In this document: piece by piece, positions 38,598-52,100 of the stretch | How positions within the stretch are numbered: the stretch's first letter is position 1 | How the letters are laid out: every line of letters begins with the position of its first letter | The notes under the pieces: generated by a model | Databases searched by the model: none | What the model was told of the DNA's origin: nothing | The model's input: the letters and a program-made list of their open reading frames with translations, nothing else | Assembly (NCBI GenBank): GCA_964019055.1 | Contig: OZ025217.1 | Location: 1,762,501 to 1,826,500 of the forward strand | Reading direction: 5' to 3' | Source: Anthopleura xanthogrammica | Lineage: Eukaryota; Cnidaria; Anthozoa; Actiniaria; Actiniidae | DNA length: 64,000 bases | Position numbers and translations under genes: made by a program

Positions 38598-39294
38598 GCA
38601 ACCTTAGAATATACCTTCACAGCTTTGAGTGGCTGAAACTCAGTTTTAATTTTGTCACATATGGAGTCGATAAAAGATTATTACTGTGATGTTAAGTTAA
38701 GATTTCTCGAGTTAACACTTTTCCAATTAACGGCTAATGGACTTGCCTGATACTAGAGCATATATCTATCGAGTACACAAATGACCTCTTGTCTGAACCT
38801 GATACGTGATAGAAAACAGTAGAATATTTGGAGTGAAAATAACTTGGGGCTAAAAATTCAATGGCACTTTCTTCTAGAAAGATAAGAAAATGACGCCGTA
38901 GTGATGTGAATTGAATTGAGCCTTGTAGGACTTGTAAGGTCAGAGCCTTGTAGATGTCTCCTGCTATTATGATGGCTATTTCGGGCAAGAACCATCTTAT
39001 AAATATACTCCGCGAGGGTGGTTTGATTACAGAGAAAGTAAGTTTTAATAATCTGTTTTATTGTTGTATATGCTAAGGTTGTTCTTGGCCAAACAAGGAT
39101 TTGTTAACGTCGATCAAAGTACAATCAAAGTTTTTTTTTATTTCCAGTGAAAACAAAGTTACACTATTATTCTATGTTATTATATTGTTGGATGTGAGGT
39201 CCATTCTAAAGCCAAGGGAGTATTGTTTTTATATCGTATATTATTGTTTGCCTAAGGGCGGTACTTAAAAAACACAAACAATGATTTTCTCGTT

Positions 39295-39466
39295 ACCCTG
39301 AAACAACCTCTAGGCTGATCAAAGGCAGGGCATGGCTAACTCACAGATAGAACCCTGAAACAACCTCTAGGCTGATCAAAGGCAGGATATGGCTAACTCA
39401 CAGATAGAACCCTGAAACAACCTCTAGGCTGATCTAAGGCAGGGCATGGCTAACTCACAGATCGAA
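39295..39466. repeat. 57-bp minisatellite in reverse orientation, 3 copies
   Basis: Three close copies of 'ccctgaaacaacctctaggctgatc..ggcagggcatggctaactcacagat'. The MITE-arm-like sequence 'ttcagaccatgtcatgccactcttggg' follows at about 39504, as it does near 25110. Confidence 0.92.
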
Positions 39467-39654
39467 AAGACCTTTTTAGCTTCGTTGTTTGTTGTTCCCT
39501 TTTTCAGACCATGTCATGCCACTCTTGGGAGTTGATTCTTTCATGTGTAAATATTTTAACAAAAGAACATTTCTCAAGGGAATGTCATTTGGTCTGAAGT
39601 GGGCAATTTGCATACGAAGCTAAAGAGGTGTATTAAATTTAGTATGTTAGGATT

Positions 39655-39708
39655 TGCGGGAGAAAAGAAAAGAGGCGAGTGTACTACCACTACACCACCC
39701 TCGATTTC
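39655..39708 (-). mobile_element. SINE head fragment
   Basis: 'agaggcgagtgtactaccac' and 'tacaccaccctcg' match the tRNA-like end of the ACCGGAGAA SINE. The B-box part is missing. Confidence 0.5.
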
Positions 39709-40788
39709 CCTCAGTGCATGACAAAAAAAATGTCAGTTTTCATGTTTTACGCAAATGTAGTGATAGAGAGAAGACTTTATCTATAGATCCTAGATCCTAG
39801 TTTATGGCTTATAAATTTGGAACATTTCCTCAGTCCCTGATGCCGGAGACAAGCGAAAGCTTGGACCTCTACCTTGAGAAGGTACAGTAGTTATAGGCCT
39901 AACTAGCTATCCAAATGCTACTGAAGGATAACTTCAAACATTTAAATAAGACTTTCTATACCAGTGCAAAAGAAAAGGCAAGGCTACGGTACAAAGATTA
40001 TAACATCAATCCAACAAATCACAACACGTAAAGTTTATTCTGGTCGCGTCGGATCGAAATACTGAGATACAACATGTTCGTTCGCGTTACGGATCTGTTT
40101 CTCTGTGCCGACAAGTTGATACACATCGTGTGTCATAACATCTACATTCTGGCAATAATCCAACAGTCGCTTTCCTACGCCGCTTTACTAACTGAAAGAG
40201 GTATCAAGAAGCCTGGTAACAAGACCAGGAAAAGGTGAGGTTACCATAACAACATTGGTGTGAGTTTGAGAAACGCGTGTATTCTCGCATATCAAATGTA
40301 TTCACGTGTTTTCGTTGTTCTTTTGAACAGCGGTCAAAGTAAATTCACATGCGCAAGTCCAGTTCCTTTGTGCGTCGACTCAGTCTGATGTCGAGTCCAT
40401 AGGCCAATCTTTGTTTACAATATTTTGAACAAACTGAACCAAAAACGTAGGAAATCTTATTGATATACGTAATCTACGAAATTTTTAGCCCTTTGCATGC
40501 AATAGTTTCCGAGATATCAGCTTTCAAATTACTGGGTGGCAAAAACCCTAATGAGCCCATACATTTTCTGTAAAATTTAGGGATTTTAAAACCGCTTCAC
40601 GCAAAATCTATTTATAATGTGTCAAGCTCAAATTTTTAGAATAAGCTAATTTTATCATGCTCTTTCGATATTCAGAACGGATTTGGTGTAAAGTTGGCTA
40701 AAAAGTGAAATTCCTAAGCTAATGAAGCAAAATGTATACATTGACGTCAGCGAAGATCCGTCTATTCACGATCGCCTTGGTTTACCAA

Positions 40789-40922
40789 TAGACCCCTTTC
40801 ACGTGGCGTCAGGGCAGCTCAATTTGGAGGGCAAAACAAAAGAATTTCAATCTCCTGAGAATTGGAAACTATTGTTTTGTCCTCCAAATTGAGCTGTATT
40901 CCGACTTGCTGCAAGGGGTCTA
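40789..40922. mobile_element. Palindromic MITE (AGACCCCTTGCA family), copy 2
   Basis: A 134-bp near-palindrome bounded by TA. It starts 'tagacccctttcacgtgg' and ends 'gctgcaaggggtcta'. It is nearly identical to 18412-18545 throughout. Confidence 0.92.
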
Positions 40923-41389
40923 TATCAGTAATAGATAAATATCTATAGGTTTAGCAATTTCATTTCCGCTCAGTGGCCGGCTTTTCTCATGATTAACTGA
41001 ATCTGGTCGAAACTTAGTAATTCCGGTTTCTCGTTCGCTTCTGCTTCTATTTTTGTAAGCCTCCCGTACTCATGTTCCCAGGCCTGGCGATGAGCTGGTT
41101 CTGCTCGCCTTTATTACTGATACTTCCGTTTAATCATCTTTGCGACCCAATGGGGGGGGTCAGCTAGGATGGATACTGTCTTCTTCCGGATCCTCCTCAT
41201 GAAATACCTCGCTCTCCACAGGAATAATTGCCTGTTAAAACTTTGGCTTATCTTATTTTCACCGAAATCATGACTAATTTTGAATAATTTTTCTGGGGTC
41301 CAGCTTTACAAAAAATTCCATTTCTCTCTGTGAGTTAGCGATATCCTAACTTTGATTAGTCAGAGGTAGTAATTTTTTTCAGATTTAAT

Positions 41390-41862
41390 AATGTACGTGT
41401 CTAAATTTCACACCAAGGTCTTTCGGTATCAAGAACATCCAAAATGATTCAGAAATTGATGCTCTCCTCTCTATACTACAGGTATCCGAGGTATCCAGTG
41501 TTCATCTTTTCAAGCCACCATCGGAAGTGGTTCAGTATTCTTTTACCGGATGTTATAGTCTACGTGTCTAAATTTCCCACGCAGGTCTTTCGGTATCAAG
41601 AACATAAAAAATGTAACAGAATCGTATGCTCTCCTTAACTACCTCGCCTAACTGTGGGACGAACACGCTCTCCCTACAGTGTTCATCTTTTCAAGCCACA
41701 TTTGGAAGTTGTTCAGTATTTATTCAGTTGCTATGGTGTACGTGTCTGAATTTCCCACCAAGGTCTTTGGGTATCAAGGATGATACAAAATGATACCGAA
41801 TATTTAATGCTCTCCTCGCTAAGTGTGGGGCGAACACGCTCTCTGCCCTATATCACTTATGC
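41390..41862. repeat. Tandem repeat, about 170 bp x 3
   Basis: Each copy contains 'tacgtgtctaaatttc-cac', 'aaggtctttcggtatcaag', 'tgctctcct', 'gtgttcatcttttcaagcca' and 'ggaagt-gttcagtatt'. A decayed copy of the 57-bp minisatellite (about 41330-41370) lies just before it. Confidence 0.85.
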
Positions 41863-42127
41863 TATCAAATTTTCTTTTCGTCTTTGAGACATTACAGACA
41901 ATAACTTGGAGTCCGGTAAGTAACAAATCTCAATGGAAATTGCGAAACGCCTCATAGGCAATTGAGTATCCTTCCGACTGGCTTTATTTGATGCCCTCCA
42001 TCTGGGCTCCCGCAAGAATATTCTCTTCCCAGATTACTGATACTCTCCATGACAGACCTAAAGGGCGTACTGATTGACCCAGCCAGATACTTAAATACTT
42101 TTAGAATATGAAAGATTTTTTGAAAAC

Positions 42128-42207
42128 AAAAATAGAAAGAAAGAAAGAAAAAGGAAAGAAGAAAGAAACAAAGAAGAAAGAAACAAAGAAAAAAGAAAAA
42201 GAAGGAC
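42128..42207. repeat. AAAG-rich tract
   Basis: Irregular AAAG and AAGAAACA units of about 80 bp. Confidence 0.85.
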
Positions 42208-43185
42208 AGCAGTTAAGAAACACATTTAACAAAACCTTTTTCAATTTTTCTACTTTTACTACCACGAATCCAATTAATTTCTCAATTTCAAAACTATTCC
42301 TTTCAAATATAATTTTGCCAATGGCAATTGTTTCCTAGTGAAGTCAGAGCTTTCAAGAAATTTGTAACAAAACTCGGTCCCAAATTGAGGGCTAAGCTAA
42401 GATCTGTAAGAATATACCAAGATTTTGTTTCCAGGGGCAATAGATTTGCTAAGTACTTGGTCCCACGCGGAAGACCTTTTCCTAAACTACTACGCCCATT
42501 GTAGATGTAGACCATACGTTGAAGCAGTCACGAGATTTGTAAAACAAGGCGATGTCTATATCCAGCCTTTGACCTCATCCTAAGAACATATTGAAATACT
42601 ATCCGTTCTATTTTACATTCAAGAGTATCTGCTGTCATTTCGTATGGCGCGTGTTTGTTATTGTTCTTGAGAACCCGGAGTAGAGCGTGCCTCTTTTCAG
42701 TGATTGGGTTCCTGTCTAGTAACTTTTACCTCCGAGCAGTTTGCCGTTCGATTTCCTCTTCAGGGACCCAACACATTGAACACGAAGAAAAGTTTCTTAG
42801 AGAAGCTTTTTCAAGAGAGGGAAGAAGAAGTTAAGAGGTAAAAAGCTGCCCCGGAAAGATTGGATGAATATTCTTGTGCGTCAAAGTCGACGTTCAAATA
42901 TCATCGCATAAAGTAAAGAAGGAGTTTCTTTTTTGGCAGGATTGCAAGCAGAGGTCAAACTCTTCATAGAGCTCTAAGATTTCGTGCCTTTTCAGCCAAG
43001 ATTGTAACGAAATTGCATCATTTGATGGCGACAGCTCAGGAAGTTACGAGCGATACTTAAAGGAGACTGTTCCCTGCTCCAATCTTAACTTGTACCGACT
43101 CGTATCAGCTCAATTCATCGATTTTTTCCCTGTTGTTTGCTGTCGCTTGGTCGCTTGGGGGCATTGGATTTAACTTTCTTGAATA
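42208..43185 (+). promoter_or_regulatory. 5' flank and probable 5' UTR of the Ras-type GTPase gene
   Basis: The stretch precedes the start codon at 43186, which has A at -3. No TATA box or initiator could be assigned with confidence, so the transcription start is unknown. Confidence 0.35.
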
Positions 43186-46100
43186 ATGAAGGATCCTAAA
43201 GAGGTTTCTGAGCTAAAGATTATTGTGTTTGGAGAACCAGCAGTCGGGAAATCTGGTAAGCAGTTTGGAATGTAACCCATATGTTATCATTATGAAATGT
43301 TTTGATTTCCAAATCTAAAATATCTCAAATTGTCCTGCGAAGATGTCACCAATATCTGCACAATTGCGTTTTGTCAAGGGAGTGCTTGGCAACTTTAGAA
43401 AAGATTTCTCTTATTATTTTGTCATGAAAGTGCTTGTGACTTCCACGAGTAAGAACCATATCATCACGTATTTTATAACTGACGATTAATTCTCAGCATG
43501 CTCCAAAATACGACAGTTCTTTCTCAATGTACAAGACTTGACAGACAAGCGATGCGTAACTTGTCACCATACCCAAAATGGTACAATGTACACATAAGGT
43601 TATTTTTACGAATTATTATTCGATAACAACACTAATAATTGCTAAACATTTGATGTTAGGAGGGGATATTCAATGGACTAATCCGTGAAACATTATCTAA
43701 TTACACATTTTAAAAACTGTTGCCAAATCTGCCTTGATGTTCGATTTACCACCGGATCCATTTTAGATTTAATTTTACGGATTCAAATAATTTTGGCATC
43801 ACCATCAGTAATTGTATTTCTGATTAGAACCTTATACTAAACTATTCATATTAATCTGTTTCTCGTTTATATCCTATATTTTTTATCAAAATTCTCTTTC
43901 AGAATATCAAATATTTCGTGCTAAGTTCGGCACATACTAAAGAAATTTATCGAGCTAATTTTCCTATGCCGCGGTTATCACCGGTACATCACCGCAGTTG
44001 GCATCAATACTATCAACATAATTTCCTAGCGATATTTCATCGTGTGAAATACATAAAAAGACTGCACATCCGGCAAACAGAGTCCGATAAGGATTCTGCG
44101 TGTAGTTTTTGGCCCAGTTGTCGGGATATTTTGAAGCTGTTGAGGTTATGCTAGCGTGATGAATACCTCGAAGAATTTCGCATGTCGCATCATAGTTATC
44201 AACTAGGGTCAACTAGGTACCATGTAGCCATCATGTTTTGACTTTACTTCAAACAATTTTAAATAGTCATTGTAAGATTTTGAAATTATTTCAAAAAGAT
44301 ACATTGCATAATAATCACGAAGAGGTACAAAAATGCCGACAGTTGTAAATGCAATTGCATAACTCCATTCTGTAACCATCACTGACGTCAATTTTTGATT
44401 GCGTCATCGACGTATTAAGGAAGCTACAGTGGTGTCACGTGACGATAATCATCTTGATGACGTGTGTAAACGAAAGTGCTGACACTGGGATTATTTATTT
44501 TGTGTTTCCATGTTAGTAACCTTTTGACTTCTGATGTTTGTATTTTTTCTTCTCGATCGAAAGGAAGGTTATTTCTTTTGATTAATATATTGGCAAAAAA
44601 TAATCCGAAATATTTGTCGGGGTGCAAATATTCACAAGAAAAGGAAATTATTGCTAAGAAATGGCGGCCATGTTGGATGATATTCCAAAAAGAAAGCGTA
44701 ACAAGTTGTTGATGATTCTATCCAACATGGCGGCCATGACGTCACAGGCAAGATTATTCGCTTGAGTAACCACGAAATAATGATTCCAAGATGGGGTTAG
44801 AACTGATTTTGTCTAGTAAATGTGTGAAAAGATCGAGTCCAACCATAATATGAATCTACAGATTCGGAAAGGTTCATACTGCTTCGATTCGAGGCTGTGC
44901 AGTCGAGAACTTTCTAGTTCCAATACTTATCGATATCATGAAACAACCTTTCGAACTCACACAAACACAGCTAATCCTACAATGCGATCACTCAAAGTGG
45001 AACTGATTAAGATTCTAGCATGACAAATAGCGTTCTAGAACCATCTTCAACGAAACAACTTTTTTGTTAATACCAATCCAAGATGGCGGCAATGACATCA
45101 GAGGTAACATCACCTATTAGTAAGACACTTGCATAACGTAAGATTACAAACTTCTTTTATCCAAAATAAATACAAAAACTCTACTTGAATATCTATGGGG
45201 GAATATAACGGTCTGAGAAGAGAGTAATCATGACCTCGACATGATAACATGCAGTTAAACCACAGGAAGCCCAAGCAAGGTACAAACATCTATTCTTCGA
45301 ACTTAGTTGTTGTTAATGCCACCAAAGCTAGACCACAATAGACCCTTTCACAGTTCCCTGCGCCATTTTGAAAGGTAGCCGTGCCTTTGCATGGAAGCAA
45401 GACTAACGGTGAGCTTCCAATGATAGAGACATGTGAATAATTGTCCAAAATGTTAAAAAAGGTCTCTATCATTGCAAGCTCACCGTTAGTCTCGCTTCGA
45501 CGCAAAGGTACGGCTACCTTTCAAAATGGCGCAGGGAACTGTGAAGGGAACAATTCACCTTGTTTGTCTGGGCGACCAGTTCTTAAAGTCATTCTTTTGA
45601 TGAAAAATAGGAAACAAAAGCTTCTGTCTAGACTGTTAATTTAGTATCTTATCAGATATCTGTCTACTTGACTCTGTCCTGGAGTAAAAAACAAATATCG
45701 CAAGGCTAGTAATTGAATTAAGTTAGTATGGTGTTTTATGTGATGCTCTTTGAACTTAAACATAACTAAGGACGAATGTAGCACAGCTGAATGAAGGCCG
45801 GAAATAGAGAAAAAATAATACTAAATACTACTTAATTTTTGGCCTGGAAAACTCGACAACTTTTATCAATTCGCTTAGAGTCAACCAGATGGTTGATATA
45901 TGCAAGTTGGAAATGCATAGGTGTAAAAGTCGGATGGTCGATAATTACAGGTTTGATAAACTTAGATGTAAAATCCGGATGGTCGATATGTACAGGTTGA
46001 TAAAGATGTAAAATCGGTATGGTCGATATGTACAGGTTGATATACTTAGATGTAAAATCTGTATGGTCGATATATACAGGTTGATATACTTAGGTGGTCC

Positions 46101-49100
46101 TGACACGCAACATTGATTGTAGTAAAGTAATTTTCCACATTGGCAGGAGTCTAGTGGCGACCAGCGTTGAAAGAAGATTAGGATATTAAATAGTTCTATC
46201 GTTTAAAACATGTTTAACAAGGACACTGGTTCTCTTGTTACCGCCAGAAGATTACAGATGAAACGGAAATCCGTCGCCTCAAGCAATAATACCGCCTTTT
46301 ATAACATTATTTTTCTCGCTGTTTTTTGACCTTTTTTATAATGGCCGCCTTTTTATTAGCATAAACTAGAAAATGAATGTCTACAACAAAATCAAACACA
46401 ACTATATGAAAGTAAATACTACCAATAAGAAGAGTTATACAGTATTAAAGTACTAACATTAATCATTAAGGAGTTATCAATATTTCAAACTTAGAAAAAA
46501 ACATGAAAACGAGGCCAGGAGTGCCTTTCCCATATAAATCTATTAAGATTGAAATCTCAATAACTTTGCAGGTGTTGGTGATTTTTAGCTCAAATTTAGC
46601 TAGATTGCTAATTCTAGCATTTCAGTTTGTATGAGTGTAATAATTCCAATAAAACGCCTTTATGATAGTGGTGTATTAGGGTTCTTTTCGCTGATTTTTA
46701 AAAGAAGGCATTCAGGTCTGTTCGCACCAACAAAATATAGTTTGTTGGAGGAAAAATATATCAATGTCAATCAATGAATCTGCGATGTAAACGCGAGTTT
46801 TATTTTATTTCGTAATATAGAAAATATAGAATGTCATTGGTGTAGAAATATTATTCCAGACTTCTGTTGGATTTTTTAGAAACTTCGTAGACCTATATTC
46901 ATTACTTGAACCCAAGCGAAAATGCCATCATTATATGCGGAAGCATCTATGAAAAAATCTTCGTGAAAACTGGTTGAACCTGAGCACTAGATCAGCGAAC
47001 TTTCGCCGTAGGCATGCGCAGTACGGTAAATTATGGTAGCGATAGAGCTACACAGTGATTGGAGGAAAAGGGAAACTGAAAAGCCACTTCAATGCTATCC
47101 CTTTTTGCGAGTAATCAAATATATTTCAATACATCATTAGTAAATAGGCTTTACTATTTTACGAGCACAGCATGCATGCTGTGGTTTGAAAGTACTAAAA
47201 CGAATGCCAAATATTAGGAAGCCATTTCACTGTTACGGCCGGATTTCCATCGAATTGTTATCCATGCAAAGCATGTGTCGTAATTATAACTGCACAGTGA
47301 TTGGCTGAGACGAGTGTCAAATATTAGGAAGCCATTTCACTGTTACGGCCGGATTTCCATCGAAACGTTATTCGTGCACAGCATGTAGTGTGTCGTAATT
47401 ATAGCTGCACAGTGATTGGCTGAGATGAGTGTCAAATATCAGGAAGTCATTTCAATGTCTATCTACTTCATTCGTGCACAGCATGTGTGTTTACAACTGC
47501 ACAGTGATTGGCTAAAACGAGCACCAAATATTAGGAAACCATTTCATTGTTACGGCGCGCCTTAACTATTCCTGTATACTACTGTGACAACGAATTGACA
47601 AGACCCTTGACAAATAATGGGAAGCCATTTCAATGTCTATCTACTTCATTCTTGCACAGCATGTGTGTTTACAACTGCACAGTGATTGGCTAAAACGAGC
47701 AGCAAATATTAGGAAACCATTTTAGTGTTACGGCGGCACGCCTTGACTACACCTGTATACAGTGATAAGACCCTTGGCGTATATCAGGAAGCCATTTGAA
47801 TGCCACGAGCATGTAAGTGAGTGCTATAGGAGGTTCCACTCATTCCAAGCCTCTATATTTCAATGAACTTTTGAACGTTACTCGATAAATTAAAAATCTA
47901 GTTTTAATATCGATCCTTTGTTTGAAATTTTTCGTCGAGGTATATTAAACCACTGTTAGATTTTCTTTCTCTAGCCAAGCGTCATTCTATTTTCTTTTAT
48001 TTGAATAGCGTCATGTTGCTTATTCGATCCATCCTTTTTTCTTTATCCATATCATGGCTTTATAATTCTTGTCTTATAGATAAAACATCATTAGGATGGG
48101 AAAGAAATCTTCTTAAGAAAGAATTAAAAAGACTAAGTTTTTTGGCACCAGTCGAGATGATCTCTTGTCGGGACTGATACTCAAGGATTTAGAATGGAAT
48201 ATAGAATAAATAAATAAATCTTCGAATTATTTCCATATTTTTCTTTAGTTGGAGTGTGAGAATTTGCTGGTCTAATCTTGACGCATGGATATGTGTCGCC
48301 CATCTAGTTATGGCGTCGCTTGCAGAGAACGTTCTTTGTCTTGCTATTTTAATTTCAATACGAAAAAGAGAAAAGAATAAAAGGGAAAGAAAGGAAAAGA
48401 AGAAATAAGATGGGATGAAAAGAGAAGAGAAGAGAAGAGAGGAGAGAGAAGAGAAGAGAAGAGAAGAGAAGAGAAGAGAAGAGAAGAGAAGAGAAGAGAA
48501 GAGAAGAGAAGAGAAGAGAAGAGAAGAGAAGAGAAGAGAAGAGAAGAGAAGAGAAGAAAATAACAAAACTTGGTAATTTTTGCGACTTTACTCTAGTTCG
48601 CAAATAATTATGTACTCTAAAGTACTCGCTTGATACCAGTAGTTTCCAGTTCAAATTTCAACAACACTCGATAAACGCCAAAACCAGAGTACCAGAAAAA
48701 ATTAAGCAAACTACTCAAAAGATTAAACGATGACAAAATGACGAGCTCTGAAGAGCTTATGCGGATGACAGGCAGATCTGATCAGATATCAAGCTTTTCT
48801 TGGAATACAATCCCTTTTATAGATTTTAATACACATTATGATGATTTGAGATCTAGTGTTAAGTGCTTGATGCCGACTTAGCAAGTACTTTTGACTCGAT
48901 GAAGATTATTTTTCATCCTCTTATTTTTTCATTTTAACTTCCTTTTTTTCCATTTCCCATTACGTAGTACGTTTCCCGTTCAGTTTTTTAAAGTTCCTAG
49001 CGACCTGTCGTGTATTGACGTCGTGGAAACGCACTAAAAGGCAAAATGATTATGTCAAAAAATACCACTGCAGTTCTTCCGAAAGCTCTTCATCAAACAT

Positions 49101-52100
49101 CAAATCAGAAAGATAAACTTGATAAGTGCCGTTCTTCAAATTCATTACCAAAAAAGTTAAACTTTCTTGAAGGCCGAACAATGGCACTAAAATTTATCGC
49201 TGAAAATTTTGTCATATTTTGACACTTCCCTCGAACTTTCTGTCATCAAATACGTCTGACAACCCGCTGTCGGAGTTGGAAATAATTGCTAGACTTTTTA
49301 ATTTGAGCCAGAATAAAACACACTGTTATCTCAGCCACTTTATTTTGGCATAATCTTGACAAACCCTCGAAATTCATGTTTTGTGTGATTACATATATTA
49401 AACCATATTTTGCCCTAGACATTTTTACATTTTTTTAAAAAGAAATAGTCTTGGAATAATTAGTAAAGGCAACAAGGACTTAATCAGAAGAATTCGATCT
49501 ACATGCATATGTCCTTGGCAGTCTTTTTGAGCAGTACGTTCATGCGAGAAAAAAATGTTCTAAATTCTAGGAGTTTCAAAGAAACAAAAATATGATTTAC
49601 CTCCCTAAACAAATCAAGGTTTTTTTTCAATTACACTTGAGATTGAAATGTTTAATTGCTTCGTAAACTGACGAAGACACGAAGAAAAGATCTGACGTTT
49701 TTTTAGTTAAAAGGGGTAGTAGAAGCATTAACTCTCCGGGTCTGTTCATGACATTGGTTTATAATCTTGTCACTTAAAAGTTCCTTCAGCAAATAGACTA
49801 AAATAGCCTAGAAAGCGTGAAAGAATACTTAGTTTTTGTATCCGTTCTCTTGCAGCTTAAAAAGTTGTCATCGAAGTCAATCCAGAAGTAGATTTAAACT
49901 TAATAGAAGGAAAATATAATACTTTTCGACAAGAGTGTAAACGAGTAATTTTTTAGCTTTATTAGCGGTTAATTCTCACAAACTCTCCAATCTTTCATTT
50001 ATTTATTTATTCACTTCGTATCTTGAACTCAAATTTATTTCTAGAGGTGTTCTGTTTCGGTAACTGAGTGGTTTTCTCATTCAACTCGGTCCATAGCTTA
50101 GAGTATTAAAGTCAAAAAACGTGGAGAATAAACGTTTTAAATTCTAATGAAGAAAGCCATTCCCTGTCGGGCGCCAAGGGTCTTTCCTTTAAGTTTCTGC
50201 AGATTTTGTATTGTCTGTGCTAGTATACCCTGCGGTTCATGTTTGAATAGCCCTTTGTTTTCAACGAAAATTGTCTCCAGTCATGAAGTCAGAGTCGTTT
50301 ATTTTTTAATCTAAAAAGATTATTAGCTGAGTGGATTTTGGCTAACTGGTTTTTATGGTGCGGTTTGAATCTTTAATAAAAGTTCTGACTTAGAATAAGT
50401 TAAAATGAACTGAAAAAGGAATATTCGAAGGCCAAATGAAAAGAGAGGAAGATGTTCAACTGCACAGCAAAAAGGCATAGGAAAAAAGAAGAAAAACGAA
50501 CAGAAAAAAACGGGAAAACTGCGTCATTTTATAAACCTTTTTTTCGAAATAAGAAAAAGAAAAATAGAAAGAAAGAAAAAGAAAAAAAAAACCCTATACT
50601 AACCAAAGCCAATATTTGTTTTTACGATATAATTATGTTATGAGATTCCAGTAATTTTAGAAAATACGATAAGAAAGTAAGTGAAAAACATATATGATAT
50701 GTCATAAACAAAATACACTCAACTAATGAATTAAAACGTTGGAAAAGATAGTGGTTTGAAAAGAAAATTTTGATAATAGTGTACTGCTTTCCAAGGTATG
50801 TTTTAAATTATGGAAGAATCGGGGAAAATTTGTTCGTTTTGATAAAAAAAATTATACCTTATCACTAATATTTTTAGAGTGATTTTTTGGGAACTTTTTT
50901 ATGTGTTTTTGGTTATCACACAACAACGATTTGATTCCATTTAAACATGATTTCGAAAATCTCGCTTACCTCACTGAGTCTTGAGGATAGAAATTCGTCT
51001 CGCTGTCAATATAAAAAATCTGACTTTCAACACGATGTTCAGCTTTCGTTCAAATAGTTGACACACCAAATCACGTTCAACGAACCTATTACGAAATCCC
51101 AGCGCTGCTATTGGAAATGATTAGAACGATAGTGTTTGTTCTAAACATAGGACTGCTTCTATAAATTGCTGGAATTTATAATTTGTGAATAATTGTCAAT
51201 TAGATCCTGAGAATCGAGAGGATTAGAGTTGAGCTAGCAAAACCACGTCATCTGGTTTTAAGAACAATATCACATAAATATTCAAAAATTTGAGTTGGAA
51301 CTCTAAGTAATCAGGCATAATAAAACAGCTGACAAAAAAAAAACGTTTGATTTTAATATTTAATTTATGCAATATTTTGGAAACGAATTTTCAAAACTAT
51401 CCTCTGAAAAATAAAAATTTAATTTTACCAGTATGAAGATTGCAATTAAAATCATCTAAAACATATTTCATTTTATTTTAAGCACTTCTTTTGCAATACT
51501 TCAAAGGCAAAGTTTCCCAAGTTTTCAAAACTAAATTCCGAAAAATGAAAATTTACTACGACGAACATTGCGAAATTTATCTAAAACAAGAAAGATTTGT
51601 GCCTGAATTCGTCGCTCGTGCTCAAGCAATAGAACGAAAATTGGTATAAAAATCTTGCGCGAAAGTAAAGTTGTCGCTAAAATGGTCGCACATAAAACAT
51701 AATTCGAGTGAGTTTGGTTTCGCTCGACATAATGGGATAGAATTTGCAATGCGCGATTTTTTATGTAAAAAAGTTTGGCCGAACTTTAAGATATGAATAT
51801 GAAAAATTTTAGTACGTATTATGAGATTGATTTGGGTGGAGATAGGCAGAACTAGAAATATGAAGTGGAGATACTTATGTAGCTGAGTGCTATAAATGAA
51901 TATATGGATGGATATTAGGAGAAATGGAAAAATGGATATATGGGATGCATCGGATGGACGAAATGGAAATGTATGTAATGAATATGGATGGATGGAATGG
52001 ATGTATGGGATGAATGGATATATGGATGGATGATGTGGATGCATCGGATGGATGAAATGGAATGGATGTATGTAATAAATATAGATGGAGGGATGGAATA

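Noticed and set aside
38734..38988. 84-codon minus-strand ORF with AG and GC-donor-like borders
   Set aside because: The sequence looks mixed, but it needs a rare GC donor and has no partner exon or recognisable motif.
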